Below, piece after piece: positions 47,754 to 57,507 of a stretch of DNA of 64,000 bases (positions are counted from its first letter, which is position 1; each line of letters opens with the position of its first letter). Made by a program: the position numbers and the translations under genes. This DNA is from Flavobacteriales bacterium. GTDB taxonomy: Bacteria > Bacteroidota > Bacteroidia > Flavobacteriales_D > Sanyastnellaceae. The stretch spans positions 1 to 64,000 of the forward strand of contig JADHLY010000004.1 in the NCBI GenBank assembly GCA_016780385.1. The letters are read 5' to 3'. The notes beneath the pieces are model-generated. The model was not told the origin of the DNA, ran no database searches, and was given only the letters and a program-made list of their open reading frames with translations.

Positions 47754-48662
47754 TCAACGTGGCACGGTGAATCCGAGCACCACCTCATGGCCTCCGCCGA
47801 GAACCCTTGCCAAGGTGCCCATGGCCCAGTTGCGGTTGTAGCTGAAAGTGAGCTGGTCATTGATCCTGATCCCGGCTCCAAAGTGCCCGGCACCGGCAGA
47901 GCGATATCCTGCCATCGCCCAAAAACCCCTGTCTCTGTCTACCCGAAGCGAAAGGGACCATTCCGGTGGAATGGGCCGAATTTGCTGGAACTGGGCAACG
48001 GGGGTCCAACCCCATTGGCCCGAGCTGAAACGCTTGGACACAAGAAAACGAAGGTGGGATTTCAATCGCGAGTCCAAGCTTGTTCCCTCATAAATGGGAA
48101 GCCTTGACCCCAGGATGTGGCCGGCAGAGGCAGCAAATCGGAAGTCGTTGCCCGCAATGAGCAAGCCCGCTGAGGCATCGGGAACACCGACCGCTTGATA
48201 GGTATCATCCAAGCTGGGGTCGCCCGCCTGCTCCAATTCGATGCGGTTTCCATCGATGGAGAATTGGGTCCATCCCAGACCCAAGCCGAACGACATCCTC
48301 AAATTCCGCGTCCAACGCGTCCTGTAGGCCATGCCCGCATGGGCACCGGACATTCGGGTTGGGCCGGCAACATCGCTCCATACGCGCGCGCCCCAACTCA
48401 AGGCCTCCGAAGAGGTAGGAGATGTCAAGGCCAACGAGGTGGTTCTGGGGGCCGAAGGCAAGCCCGTCCAAGGGCTGCGCTGCCAAAGACTGACATGGAT
48501 GAGAGAGTCTTCCCCTGCAGCTGCAGGATGGGCATCATACAAATGCGACAGCGGCAAAGTGGTCACCGGCTGCTGCTGGGACATCAATTGCGACGGCAAA
48601 ATGAGGAGCATTGTGATCCCCGCGATGCCCAAATGCGCCATATGTGTCATCCGGAACCTCAT
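47754..48662 (-). CDS. PorP/SprF family type IX secretion membrane protein
   Basis: N-term QQQPVTTLPLSHLYDAHPAAAGEDSLIHVSLWQRSPWTGLPSAPRTTSLALTSP, beta-barrel pattern; ATGA overlap with upstream SprB-like gene. Confidence 0.85.
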   Translation of the reverse strand: MRFRMTHMAHLGIAGITMLLILPSQLMSQQQPVTTLPLSHLYDAHPAAAGEDSLIHVSLWQRSPWTGLPSAPRTTSLALTSPTSSEALSWGARVWSDVAGPTRMSGAHAGMAYRTRWTRNLRMSFGLGLGWTQFSIDGNRIELEQAGDPSLDDTYQAVGVPDASAGLLIAGNDFRFAASAGHILGSRLPIYEGTSLDSRLKSHLRFLVSKRFSSGQWGWTPVAQFQQIRPIPPEWSLSLRVDRDRGFWAMAGYRSAGAGHFGAGIRINDQLTFSYNRNWAMGTLARVLGGGHEVVLGFTVPR

Positions 48663-51600
48663 CTCATGATCGTCAACGGCCCGGACCATTCGGTTTGGAG
48701 AATGGGTTCATTTACCCGGATGTGGTAATAGTAGGTTCCGACAGGGACCGCTATGCCTTCGAGATTGCCATCCCAAGGCTCTTCCCCCGCGCTGCGTGTG
48801 AACAAGACATCTCCCCAACGATTGAACACGGTGATTTGCGCACTGGGGTACTGCACCAACCCCGTCAGGTTCCAAACGTCGTTGATCCCATCGCCGTTGG
48901 GCGTAAAGCCCGATGGAATTCCCAACTCCTGCAGCACCTCGACCACAGCTGTGTCTGACCCGAAGCACCCCTCCGCTGAACTCACCGCCAAAATGAATGT
49001 GGTCGTGGAAAAGAGCGGTTGGGTAGATGTACTGGCTTCGTCCGAATGGACGACGTCAGAGGCGGGAAACCACTGGTATGTCCAACCCTCGATGGATCCG
49101 GGTGCACCCAGAACAACCTCGGTTCCCGATGGAATGAGGACGTCCGGACCTGCGTCCGGTTGTGGCGCCTCGTAGCCAATGACTTGCACGGAGTCTTCTT
49201 TCACGCAACCCAGGCGGCTGGCTGTAAACACCCAATGGAACGTTCCCTCCGAAATGGCGGGCGACGCGGCCGTAAGGCCTACACCCGAGCTCCCGTCCGG
49301 CAACAACCAGGATGCATCATTCGCACCGGTCGCCTCGGCCTCCAAAACAAGGGGTGACCCCGCACACAACGCGGTGTCTGGGGGAACGGACAATTGGACG
49401 TTTCCTTCGGCAACCAAGGGAATGGAAGCAATGGCGCCCGTGCATCCCGCTTCGTCCGTCACCTCCACCCCGTAGTTGCCCTCGCCTGCCGATTCCAATT
49501 CCGGGTTGTCTCCCGCCGGCTCCCCGTTGAGGGTCCAAGCGTAGCTGAACGATTCCGTGGCTCCCGTGCCTCCTTCTGCAGATACCGAGAGGAACCCATT
49601 GAAGTCGCCCGAACAGCTGGGCCGCAACAAACTGTCGAGCAGAACCACCACAGGGGGCGGAGCACCCACCGCGACCAACAACACCGACGGACATCCGGCT
49701 GAATCCAGCGCTGTCACCTCGTAAATGCCGGCCCCCACATCCGATATGGTATCACCGGAAGGGAACGCTCCGAAGGGGCCGCTGAAAGTATAGTCTATCG
49801 AACCCACGGCGTTCTCCGTAAACAATGCGATCTGGCCGTCCTCGGCATTGGCGCAACTGGCCGAGTCCACCTCGGCAAAAAGACTGAACGCACTGGCCGG
49901 TTCGATGGATAGCGTGTCGAGATACGCGCACCCATTGGCATCCGTCAAGGTCACCGGGTAGGTCCCCGGAACGAGGAAAGGCAAGAATGTGCTGTCTGCT
50001 GCTCCTTCTACAATGAGGTCATAGGGTGCTATTCCCCCTGAGGGTGTCAGCAAGGCTGATCCCGCCAACGCACCTCCACAGCTCGGCTGGGTCAATTCCT
50101 GATCCAACCCGAGGCCGACCGATTCAGCCAACAGCCCGATCACGGTATCCCGGGCGCACCCCGTTTGATCTTCCAAAGTCCACGTGTACGATCCAGCCGG
50201 CAGTGAAACATTGGTTTCGGACCCAGTCAAGGTGTCCCCCGTCACTGTGATTCCAACCCAAAGGAGGGTGAGGGGGCCCATGCCTCCTTCGGGCTGGCAC
50301 GTCACCGTACCCTCGCCTCCTTCACAAAGAGGGGCGGTCACAAAAGCCCCGAAAGACAGTGCACTGGGCACCTCTATTTCCACCTGTCCCGAAGAAGTGC
50401 AGTCAGATCCGGTAGACGCCGTCCAACCATAGGCGCCCGGGGCGAGATCGGTCCAAGTCCAGGTCCCTGCGCCCCCCTCCAAGACTACCTCATCGGCAGG
50501 CAGGCCTCCGAGCAACACGGTCGCAGCGTCGGCAGAGCCTGCCAGCGCAATGGTCACCTCGCCAAAGAAAGTGCCCTCCTCACAGGTCGATTCTGACACC
50601 TGTACTTCGGCCGTGAGCCCACCGGCATTTTCCACCTCAACCGAACCTTCGGCCTCACATCCATTCTCGTCAACGGCCGTCCATGAGTACAAACCGGCGC
50701 TCAGACCTGTCCATTCGGTGGAATTGGGACCGCCCTCCCATTGGAATGCAATGTCACCGCTTCCTCCTGCTACTGAGGCCAACACCCCACCGTCCTCGGT
50801 GCCGGTGCAAGACTCCGGCATCACATCCAAGAGCACTTCCAGCGGCAATGGCTCCAAGACCTCCACGGATGTATCTGCCGAACAGCCACGGTCGTCCATC
50901 ACTTGGATGATGTAGACCCCAGGGGCCGCTCCCTCCAACGGAACCGAAAGGACCCCGTCCGGCCCCTCGACCGATAATTCGAGGGGGGCTGCTCCTCCTG
51001 TTGCCACAATGTCAATGGCCCCGTCCTCCGCTTCAAAACAGGAGATGTCCATGACTTCGGGCTCCAAACTCAAAGGCGGCAAAATCCCTACCTCGAGTAT
51101 TGTGTCCCGCGCACATCCCGCAGAATCCTCAATCGCCAAGGTGTAGCTGCCGGGCTCCAGCCCTTCGACTTCCAGCCCGGACCAGGAGGCAGCGCCATCC
51201 ACAGCCATTCCCGTCACGGAGAAAGGAGCGAGTCCCCCATCGAGTTCAACGGAGATGGTCCCCGGCGCCTCGGAACAAGCGTATGGCTGCATGTCGACGT
51301 CCCAATCAAACAGGTTCACCCCAAGAATCTCCACGGCCTCATCCACAGAGCAAATGCCATCCGAAACCGTCAGAACGTAGACCCCCGAGCTCAACGCCTC
51401 CCACATGGCGCTCCCCAGACCGACAACCGAAGGGGGGCCCAAATCCGCCGATGAAAACTGAAGGTCTGCCTCCGACACCCCCCCAGAGACCGCCAACCCC
51501 GCAGACCCCAAGCCTCCGCAGCCCGCCGGAGTGACATCCGAAACGACCTCAATGGGTGGATTGATGCTGAAGGTGATGGTCTCGAAACACCCCCTCTGGT

Positions 51601-53797
51601 CCACTGCCGTCAACACATAGTCTCCTGGGGGCAAGCTGATCCAGTCGTCGGAATCCACAAGATTGCCCGACTCCGAATCCTCCAGACCCACTTCGAGTGG
51701 CGCATCTCCTCCAGAGGCTGAGACCGTCAGGCTTGCAGCACCGGTGGTGCAATCGACCACTTCCCAGGTTGCAACCAGGCCGATGGCAGGAAGGTCATCC
51801 ATCACAAAAACAGCAGAAGCCGTGCATCCATTGGCATCCATGACACCCGCACCGTAGACGCCGGAGGAAAAACCCGTTGCGGTATCTCCTGCCGCAATGA
51901 GATCGCCGCCGGCATTGAACCAACCGATTTCATAAGGGGCGAGGCCACCAGAAGGCATCGATATGGCCAACCCGTCTTCTCCTGAGCATCCCACAGGCAC
52001 AGACTCCACTCCCAGGACCAGGGTTTCCGGATCGATCAATACTGCCTGTGTTGAAACTTCGCATCCATCCGCATCGGTCACGTCCAACACATAATTGCCA
52101 GGACCCAGTCCGGTCAACCCGGTGGCGAAGGTGGGTTCAACATCACCTGACCACAGATAAACGTATCCCGGAGAACCACCCGAGGCCGACGCTTCCGTTT
52201 CTCCATTCGCCTCTCCTGCACAGAGCGGATTTGTAGCGGTTACCTCCACAAACAAAGAGTCGGGCGCAACCAGTGTCACCAGAGAATCCACGGTACAGCC
52301 CATCGCGTCGGAGAGGCCGAGTCCATATGTGCCTGCTGACAAGCCGTTCGCCGTCAGTCCCAATGCCACAATCTGCTCTGTTTCCAGGTCAATCCAGACA
52401 GCTTGATAAGGAGGAAGCCCTCCGAGCACACTTGCCTCCATTGAACCTGATTCGGCGAGTGTTCCTTGCGCACACAGTGGGTCTTCTGTCACGATGGAAA
52501 CGGTCACCTGAACAGGATCTTCCAAGAGAGCCGACCCCGCTGTGGAACACCCATTGGCATCCTCTGTGACATACGCATAAGATCCCGCAGCCACTCCAGT
52601 CAGGAAATCACCCGTCTGTTGGCTCCCATCCGGCAAGGTCCACTGGGTTGTATAGTCCGGGGTTCCCCCAGAGGCGACGGCTCCGACTACTCCGTCGGAC
52701 AATCCAGGACATGCCGGAAGATCAAGGAATGCCTCTACTTCCAGCGGTTCTGGAGATTCCACTTCTACCACACCCGTTCCCACGCAGCCATCTGAAGCCG
52801 TGACCAGCACGGAATACTCGCCGGGAGACAGGCCGTCGATGGCATCCAAATCTGGTCCCTCCGCAGAGAAGCCGTCGGGTCCTGTCCAGGCAAAATCCAC
52901 CGCGTCAGAGAAGAACGCCGACGCCGAACCGTCAGAAGCGCCGGAGCAACTCACCCCTGAAGCAATCACCTCGACATCCACGGGAGCCGGCGCATCCAAA
53001 AAAGTGACCTGTGACGCCGAACACCCTCCGGTATCGGTGGCGGTCACCAGGTATCCCCCGGCGGGAAGCCCGGAAACATCCGCGGCATTGCCCACAATGA
53101 CGCCCGAAGCATTCTCCCAGACAAAGGTGAAGGTCCCTCCCAGTCCGCCGGTCGCCACACTTGAGACGGCACCATCGGAAAAGCCGAAGCAACTCGGTGG
53201 GGTGGGAAAAGTCAAGACCTCGACTTCCGGAATTTCCACGACGATGAGTTCCTGGTCGAAACAACCGTTGCCGTCCACAGCTGAAACAAGGATGACCTGC
53301 TCACATACGTTCTCTCCCATCGGACCGGTCTCGGCCGCATCGTGTGACCACGAATAGGTGATGTCGCCCTGTCCGAAATTCGGCGTCACCGTGATTTCTC
53401 CCGAGCAAGGATCGTCACATGTCGGAAAGCGCGATATGGAAGCGGTGATGAAAAAGGTGAAGGGCTCATTGAGCGTTACCCCCAGGGGTGGACAACCTGG
53501 AACGAAGGCGAGGTAGCTCCCCGGGCCCAGACCCGATTGAACTTGTCCGAAAAGGGTGTCCGTATTCTGAACCCAATAGACGTCCTCCGGTCCAATTCCG
53601 TCGGGCAAGGAAACCGAAAGCACACCGTCATCTGCCCCGCTGCAGGTGATGGGCTGAAGCACATCTATCTGGGTAGGGCATTGGGAATGCAGTGGAGATG
53701 AAAAGGCAAGGAGCCAAAAAAAGAAGAGGGCTGCGACCGGAGGCGCCCCGAAACACGGGACTCCTTTCAATCGATATGCCCTGCCGCCCTTTTTCAT
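48659..53797 (-). CDS. Giant SprB-repeat surface adhesin with T9SS type-B sorting C-terminal domain (1712 aa)
   Basis: About 18 repeats of 75-85 aa (xxxxxPxCxGxxDGxxxxxxSGGxxPYxxxWxxxxxxxxGLxxGxYxxxVxDxxGC); C-term IPSGFTPNGDGINDVWNLTGLVQYPSAQITVFNRWGDVLFTRSAGEEPWDGNLEGIAVPVGTYYYHI. Confidence 0.92.
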   Translation of the reverse strand: MKKGGRAYRLKGVPCFGAPPVAALFFFWLLAFSSPLHSQCPTQIDVLQPITCSGADDGVLSVSLPDGIGPEDVYWVQNTDTLFGQVQSGLGPGSYLAFVPGCPPLGVTLNEPFTFFITASISRFPTCDDPCSGEITVTPNFGQGDITYSWSHDAAETGPMGENVCEQVILVSAVDGNGCFDQELIVVEIPEVEVLTFPTPPSCFGFSDGAVSSVATGGLGGTFTFVWENASGVIVGNAADVSGLPAGGYLVTATDTGGCSASQVTFLDAPAPVDVEVIASGVSCSGASDGSASAFFSDAVDFAWTGPDGFSAEGPDLDAIDGLSPGEYSVLVTASDGCVGTGVVEVESPEPLEVEAFLDLPACPGLSDGVVGAVASGGTPDYTTQWTLPDGSQQTGDFLTGVAAGSYAYVTEDANGCSTAGSALLEDPVQVTVSIVTEDPLCAQGTLAESGSMEASVLGGLPPYQAVWIDLETEQIVALGLTANGLSAGTYGLGLSDAMGCTVDSLVTLVAPDSLFVEVTATNPLCAGEANGETEASASGGSPGYVYLWSGDVEPTFATGLTGLGPGNYVLDVTDADGCEVSTQAVLIDPETLVLGVESVPVGCSGEDGLAISMPSGGLAPYEIGWFNAGGDLIAAGDTATGFSSGVYGAGVMDANGCTASAVFVMDDLPAIGLVATWEVVDCTTGAASLTVSASGGDAPLEVGLEDSESGNLVDSDDWISLPPGDYVLTAVDQRGCFETITFSINPPIEVVSDVTPAGCGGLGSAGLAVSGGVSEADLQFSSADLGPPSVVGLGSAMWEALSSGVYVLTVSDGICSVDEAVEILGVNLFDWDVDMQPYACSEAPGTISVELDGGLAPFSVTGMAVDGAASWSGLEVEGLEPGSYTLAIEDSAGCARDTILEVGILPPLSLEPEVMDISCFEAEDGAIDIVATGGAAPLELSVEGPDGVLSVPLEGAAPGVYIIQVMDDRGCSADTSVEVLEPLPLEVLLDVMPESCTGTEDGGVLASVAGGSGDIAFQWEGGPNSTEWTGLSAGLYSWTAVDENGCEAEGSVEVENAGGLTAEVQVSESTCEEGTFFGEVTIALAGSADAATVLLGGLPADEVVLEGGAGTWTWTDLAPGAYGWTASTGSDCTSSGQVEIEVPSALSFGAFVTAPLCEGGEGTVTCQPEGGMGPLTLLWVGITVTGDTLTGSETNVSLPAGSYTWTLEDQTGCARDTVIGLLAESVGLGLDQELTQPSCGGALAGSALLTPSGGIAPYDLIVEGAADSTFLPFLVPGTYPVTLTDANGCAYLDTLSIEPASAFSLFAEVDSASCANAEDGQIALFTENAVGSIDYTFSGPFGAFPSGDTISDVGAGIYEVTALDSAGCPSVLLVAVGAPPPVVVLLDSLLRPSCSGDFNGFLSVSAEGGTGATESFSYAWTLNGEPAGDNPELESAGEGNYGVEVTDEAGCTGAIASIPLVAEGNVQLSVPPDTALCAGSPLVLEAEATGANDASWLLPDGSSGVGLTAASPAISEGTFHWVFTASRLGCVKEDSVQVIGYEAPQPDAGPDVLIPSGTEVVLGAPGSIEGWTYQWFPASDVVHSDEASTSTQPLFSTTTFILAVSSAEGCFGSDTAVVEVLQELGIPSGFTPNGDGINDVWNLTGLVQYPSAQITVFNRWGDVLFTRSAGEEPWDGNLEGIAVPVGTYYYHIRVNEPILQTEWSGPLTIMR

Positions 53798-53846
53798 CTG
53801 CGTATCGAGTCACATACGGACATCGTTGGCCAAGGTTCCCTGCTTC

Positions 53847-54797
53847 TCATTGAAAAGCCGCACAAGGGACATGGCCTGATTTCATGGGACACGCCAAAAC
53901 CCCAATCGTAAACTCATGGGTGCTGGACGAAGCGTTGCTCAAGGGGCCTACATTCCAATCGTACGCATAGGCTACGGAGATGTTCTCCATGAGCTTGAGC
54001 GTGACGAGTCCACAGAGGGCGGTCTCGTTGCGGTATCCCAAACCAAATCGGATGGCCTCGTCGTAATCGAACATGGCCTGAATGTCGACTGCCACAGGGG
54101 CACCTGCCGCAAAGCGAAGTGACCCCGCGGGATGAAAACTCCACGGCCCTTCCAATCGGATCAAAGAGCCTCCATTGAAGCTGACATGCCGACGGAACCT
54201 TGTGTCGCTTCCCCACTGATCGACAGCAGGTTCAATCAGGTTCTGAACCGACAGTCCCCAGAATGTGTATTTGTTGTAGGCCCAGACGCCGAAATCCATG
54301 GTGGGAGCCAACAACTGGTTGGCATTGGAAGTGATGGCGGGATCATTGCCCGCCTGGAAGTCCGGAAGGATGATTTCACCCAGGGACAACCGATATTGCA
54401 TGAATCCCAGGGCGGCACCGGCTGCAAGCCGCCACCCCTGAGACATTTTCAAATGATAGGCATAAGCGAGGTCCAGTTGGGTAAACCCATAAGGCCCTGC
54501 TGAATCGTCGGTCACCCGACCCCCAATACCGTGAATGCCGCCCCCCGCAGAGCGACCCAATTCGCCTTGAAGATTGGCGAAGGCCGTCGTCGGGGCGCCG
54601 TCGAAACCCGCCCACTGTTGTCGGAAACCTGCCTTCAACTCAAGACAGTCCGAAAAACCTGCAAACGCAGGGTTTTCCTGGAAATAATTGAACTGCCAGT
54701 TCGTGCGAAGCGGAAGTTGCTGCGCGTGGGCGGAACCCGTGAATCCGAGCAGTGAAACCACAAACGCCGCGGCGGAAAGTAGAAGAAGCTGCTTCAT
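53847..54797 (-). CDS. PorP/SprF family type IX secretion membrane protein
   Basis: AQQLPLRTNWQFNYFQENPAFAGFSDCLELKAGFRQQWAGFDGAPTTAFANLQGELGRSAGGGIHGIGG...DLAYAYHLKMSQGWRLAAGAALGFMQYRL. Confidence 0.93.
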   Translation of the reverse strand: MKQLLLLSAAAFVVSLLGFTGSAHAQQLPLRTNWQFNYFQENPAFAGFSDCLELKAGFRQQWAGFDGAPTTAFANLQGELGRSAGGGIHGIGGRVTDDSAGPYGFTQLDLAYAYHLKMSQGWRLAAGAALGFMQYRLSLGEIILPDFQAGNDPAITSNANQLLAPTMDFGVWAYNKYTFWGLSVQNLIEPAVDQWGSDTRFRRHVSFNGGSLIRLEGPWSFHPAGSLRFAAGAPVAVDIQAMFDYDEAIRFGLGYRNETALCGLVTLKLMENISVAYAYDWNVGPLSNASSSTHEFTIGVLACPMKSGHVPCAAFQ

Positions 54798-55786
54798 CGG
54801 ATGATGGCTACGTGGCCGGTTTCGGGTGGGATGGGCAGGGTCTCGTCGTTTAACTCAATGACGTAGTAGTACGTGCCTTCGTTCAGCGGTTTCCCGGATC
54901 GACCGGTACCATCCCAAGGCTGCGCATATCCCAACGAGCGATGGACGAGTTGGCCCCAGCGGTTGAATACCTCGATCTGCGCACCGGGAAAAGCCCCAAT
55001 TCCATCAATGCCCCAGAAGTCGTTGATCCCGTCTGCATTCGGCGTGAAACTGTTGGGGACCCCAATGGGTGAACCCACCGTAACGGTGACCGAACTGCTC
55101 ACTTGACAATCGCCGATTACCCCGTCCACCTGGTAGGATATGGTCTCCGCTGGCGTCACCGTGGTGATGGCTTGGTCCGTGTCAGAAAGGTAGAAAGAGG
55201 GCGACCAAGTGTAGCCGTATACAGGATCACCCCCCACGACTTCAAGCTGAGCAGACGCCCCGGATACCAAGGTGTGGTTGCAACAAGCGTCCATCGTCAC
55301 CCCATCGCCTTCGAGCTCCACGTACATCGCGCACAAGGTGTCTGACGGGTCGTGCACTGCGCCAATGAGCAAGAAGTACTCCGTGTCGTGCATCAACGTC
55401 GAAGACTCCCAGACCAAGTCGTCCGTACCTGTCACACAAGGGCCCATGGAAGTGAGCACCGAAAAGTCACATGGGTCACCAGCAGCAGAGACCACCACGG
55501 CGGACAGGGTGTCCGGTCCGGTCGCACCCTCACAGTTCACCTGTGAAATGCGGATTCGGGCATTGCCGGGGTCCTCGAAATTGTGGTTGGACCGAAACTT
55601 CAGAACTGCAACGTGTGTGGCGTCAATGCAATCGAAATTCAAAAAGGCACCATCGGTGATGAACACCGGCGTCGGTTCTTCCGGACACAGGGTCAGGGGG
55701 TCATCACAGGACTGGGCCCGACACGGCACTGTCCAAGCCGCCAAGGTCATGAAAAGCAGGCAACTGCCGATTCTGTTCGCGTTCAT
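54794..55786 (-). CDS. Secreted protein with T9SS type-B sorting (gliding-motility-associated) C-terminal domain
   Basis: Signal peptide MNANRIGSCLLFMTLAAWTVPCRAQ; C-term IGVPNSFTPNADGINDFWGIDGIGAFPGAQIEVFNRWGQLVHRSLGYAQPWDGTGRSGKPLNEGTYYYVI. Confidence 0.9.
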   Translation of the reverse strand: MNANRIGSCLLFMTLAAWTVPCRAQSCDDPLTLCPEEPTPVFITDGAFLNFDCIDATHVAVLKFRSNHNFEDPGNARIRISQVNCEGATGPDTLSAVVVSAAGDPCDFSVLTSMGPCVTGTDDLVWESSTLMHDTEYFLLIGAVHDPSDTLCAMYVELEGDGVTMDACCNHTLVSGASAQLEVVGGDPVYGYTWSPSFYLSDTDQAITTVTPAETISYQVDGVIGDCQVSSSVTVTVGSPIGVPNSFTPNADGINDFWGIDGIGAFPGAQIEVFNRWGQLVHRSLGYAQPWDGTGRSGKPLNEGTYYYVIELNDETLPIPPETGHVAIIR

Positions 55787-55887
55787 GGGAGTATTATCGA
55801 AGGTAGCGGCGTCAGCGGGCCATCCTGAGACCCGACCATGTATTATCCACAACGGAAGGTGATTAAGGGACGTTGCCCCGGGGAGGC

Positions 55888-56352
55888 TTAATCCTCCAAG
55901 GAAATGAGGACCGCCTCCTTCTCCACGGCCGACCCTGCTTCCACGCCAATGGATGAAACCACACCTGCGGCTCCGGCGCGCAGCACATTTTCCATTTTCA
56001 TGGCTTCCAACACCAACAAGGCTTCGCCCTCTTCCACAGTCTGCCCCTCTTCGACCAGGATTTCCAGCACTTTGCCAGGCATGGGCGCGCGCAGCTCCAA
56101 TGCCTGGGTATCGATGTCCTCATCGATGCCCATGCGCTCCATGAGGACTTCCCGCAGGTTCCGTACTTGCCAATGATCGGACACGCCGTCCACCCTGACC
56201 TCCCAGCGTCCTCCACTCAAAGGGAGAACCGAAACCCGGTGATTGCGAAGGCCTGTGCGCACCCACCACTGTCCGCGTTCGTCGCGGTAAACCCTTGACT
56301 CTGGGTCGGATGCCGGCATTTGCTGGCCTTGGGTGTCCAAGTATTGGGCCAT
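55888..56352 (-). CDS. Biotin/lipoyl attachment domain protein (biotin carboxyl carrier type)
   Basis: LRAPMPGKVLEILVEEGQTVEEGEALLVLEAMKMENVLRAGAAGVVSSIGVEAGSAVEKEAVLISLED: biotinylation motif EAMKMEN. Confidence 0.93.
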   Translation of the reverse strand: MAQYLDTQGQQMPASDPESRVYRDERGQWWVRTGLRNHRVSVLPLSGGRWEVRVDGVSDHWQVRNLREVLMERMGIDEDIDTQALELRAPMPGKVLEILVEEGQTVEEGEALLVLEAMKMENVLRAGAAGVVSSIGVEAGSAVEKEAVLISLED

Positions 56353-56391
56353 GGTGCAATTTACCTCTGCCCAAGCCCGAAATTGCGCTCC

Positions 56392-57507
56392 ATGGCAGGT
56401 TTGTATGTGCACGTTCCTTTTTGCGCCCAGGCTTGCTCCTACTGCGACTTCCATTTCACCACCCAACTGTCTGACCGGGACGCCATGGTGAATGCGCTGG
56501 TGGCAGAACTGGAATCCATGCTTCCCGAATGGAGGGACCAGACCTTTCACACCCTCTATTTCGGAGGGGGCACGCCCAGTGTATTGGGGCCGGAAGCCAT
56601 TGAAAGGATTGCCCAGACCGCTTTCAAAAATGCCCATTGGGAACTGGAGGAATGGACACTGGAAGCCAATCCGGAAGACCTGGGGCCCGCAGTGCTCCAA
56701 CACTACCGGAAGATGGGCATCCACCGCCTCAGCATCGGGGTGCAAAGCTTCGACCCGGACGTACTCGTTTGGATGAAGCGAATTCACGGGGTGGGGCGCG
56801 CAGAAACCGCCATTGAAGATGCCGCCCAATGCGGATTCGACCACCTGTCCGTGGACCTCATGTATGGCCTGCCCGTGGGCTTCGAGAAACGCTGGATTCA
56901 GGACATAGAAAAGGCCTGCGAACTCCCCGTGGATCACCTGAGCTGCTATATCCTCACAGCTGAGCCTCGAACCCTTTACGGACACCAACTTTCAAAAGGC
57001 GAGCGCAAGGAGCCCGAAGAAGAGAGGGTAGTGAGCGAATACTCCACGCTATGCGAGCTCTCTAGAAAAGCGGGGTTTGAGCATTACGAGGTATCGAATT
57101 TTGCCAGGCCCGGTGGCCGGAGTCGGCACAACTCTTCCTACTGGGAGGGCACACCCTATCTGGGAATTGGCCCGGGTGCACACAGCTACAAAGGACACAC
57201 CCGGTGGTGGAATGCGCGCTCCAATGCACAGTACCTCAAGCACGCGGCTAAGGGCACCCTCAAGGAACAGCGGGAAACAGAGCACCTGGACGCCGCAGCC
57301 CGTTTCAACGAGTCCCTCATCACAGGGCTTCGGCGCACCGAGGGAATCGACCCTTCGGTGGTTCTGAGTCGAACGGGGCTGGCGTTGAATCAGGGGGTGA
57401 ACGACGCCATAATCCGGGGAGACTGCGAATGGGTGAATGGCCGATTGCGCATTCCTGAATCCCGCTGGCCCATGGGAGACTCCATCACCTTGGGGTTGAT
57501 GCGTTGA
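56392..57507 (+). CDS. hemW: Radical SAM family heme chaperone HemW
   Basis: MAGLYVHVPFCAQACSYCDFHF, TLYFGGGTPSVLGPEAI, RLSIGVQSFDPDVLVWMKRIH, HYEVSNFARPGGRSRHNSSYW. Confidence 0.95.
   Translation: MAGLYVHVPFCAQACSYCDFHFTTQLSDRDAMVNALVAELESMLPEWRDQTFHTLYFGGGTPSVLGPEAIERIAQTAFKNAHWELEEWTLEANPEDLGPAVLQHYRKMGIHRLSIGVQSFDPDVLVWMKRIHGVGRAETAIEDAAQCGFDHLSVDLMYGLPVGFEKRWIQDIEKACELPVDHLSCYILTAEPRTLYGHQLSKGERKEPEEERVVSEYSTLCELSRKAGFEHYEVSNFARPGGRSRHNSSYWEGTPYLGIGPGAHSYKGHTRWWNARSNAQYLKHAAKGTLKEQRETEHLDAAARFNESLITGLRRTEGIDPSVVLSRTGLALNQGVNDAIIRGDCEWVNGRLRIPESRWPMGDSITLGLMR

Noticed and set aside
48659-53797. Repeat structure considered as a DNA tandem repeat or CRISPR-like array
   Set aside because: Repeats are diverged at the nucleotide level and conserved only as SprB-type protein repeats within one intact ORF.
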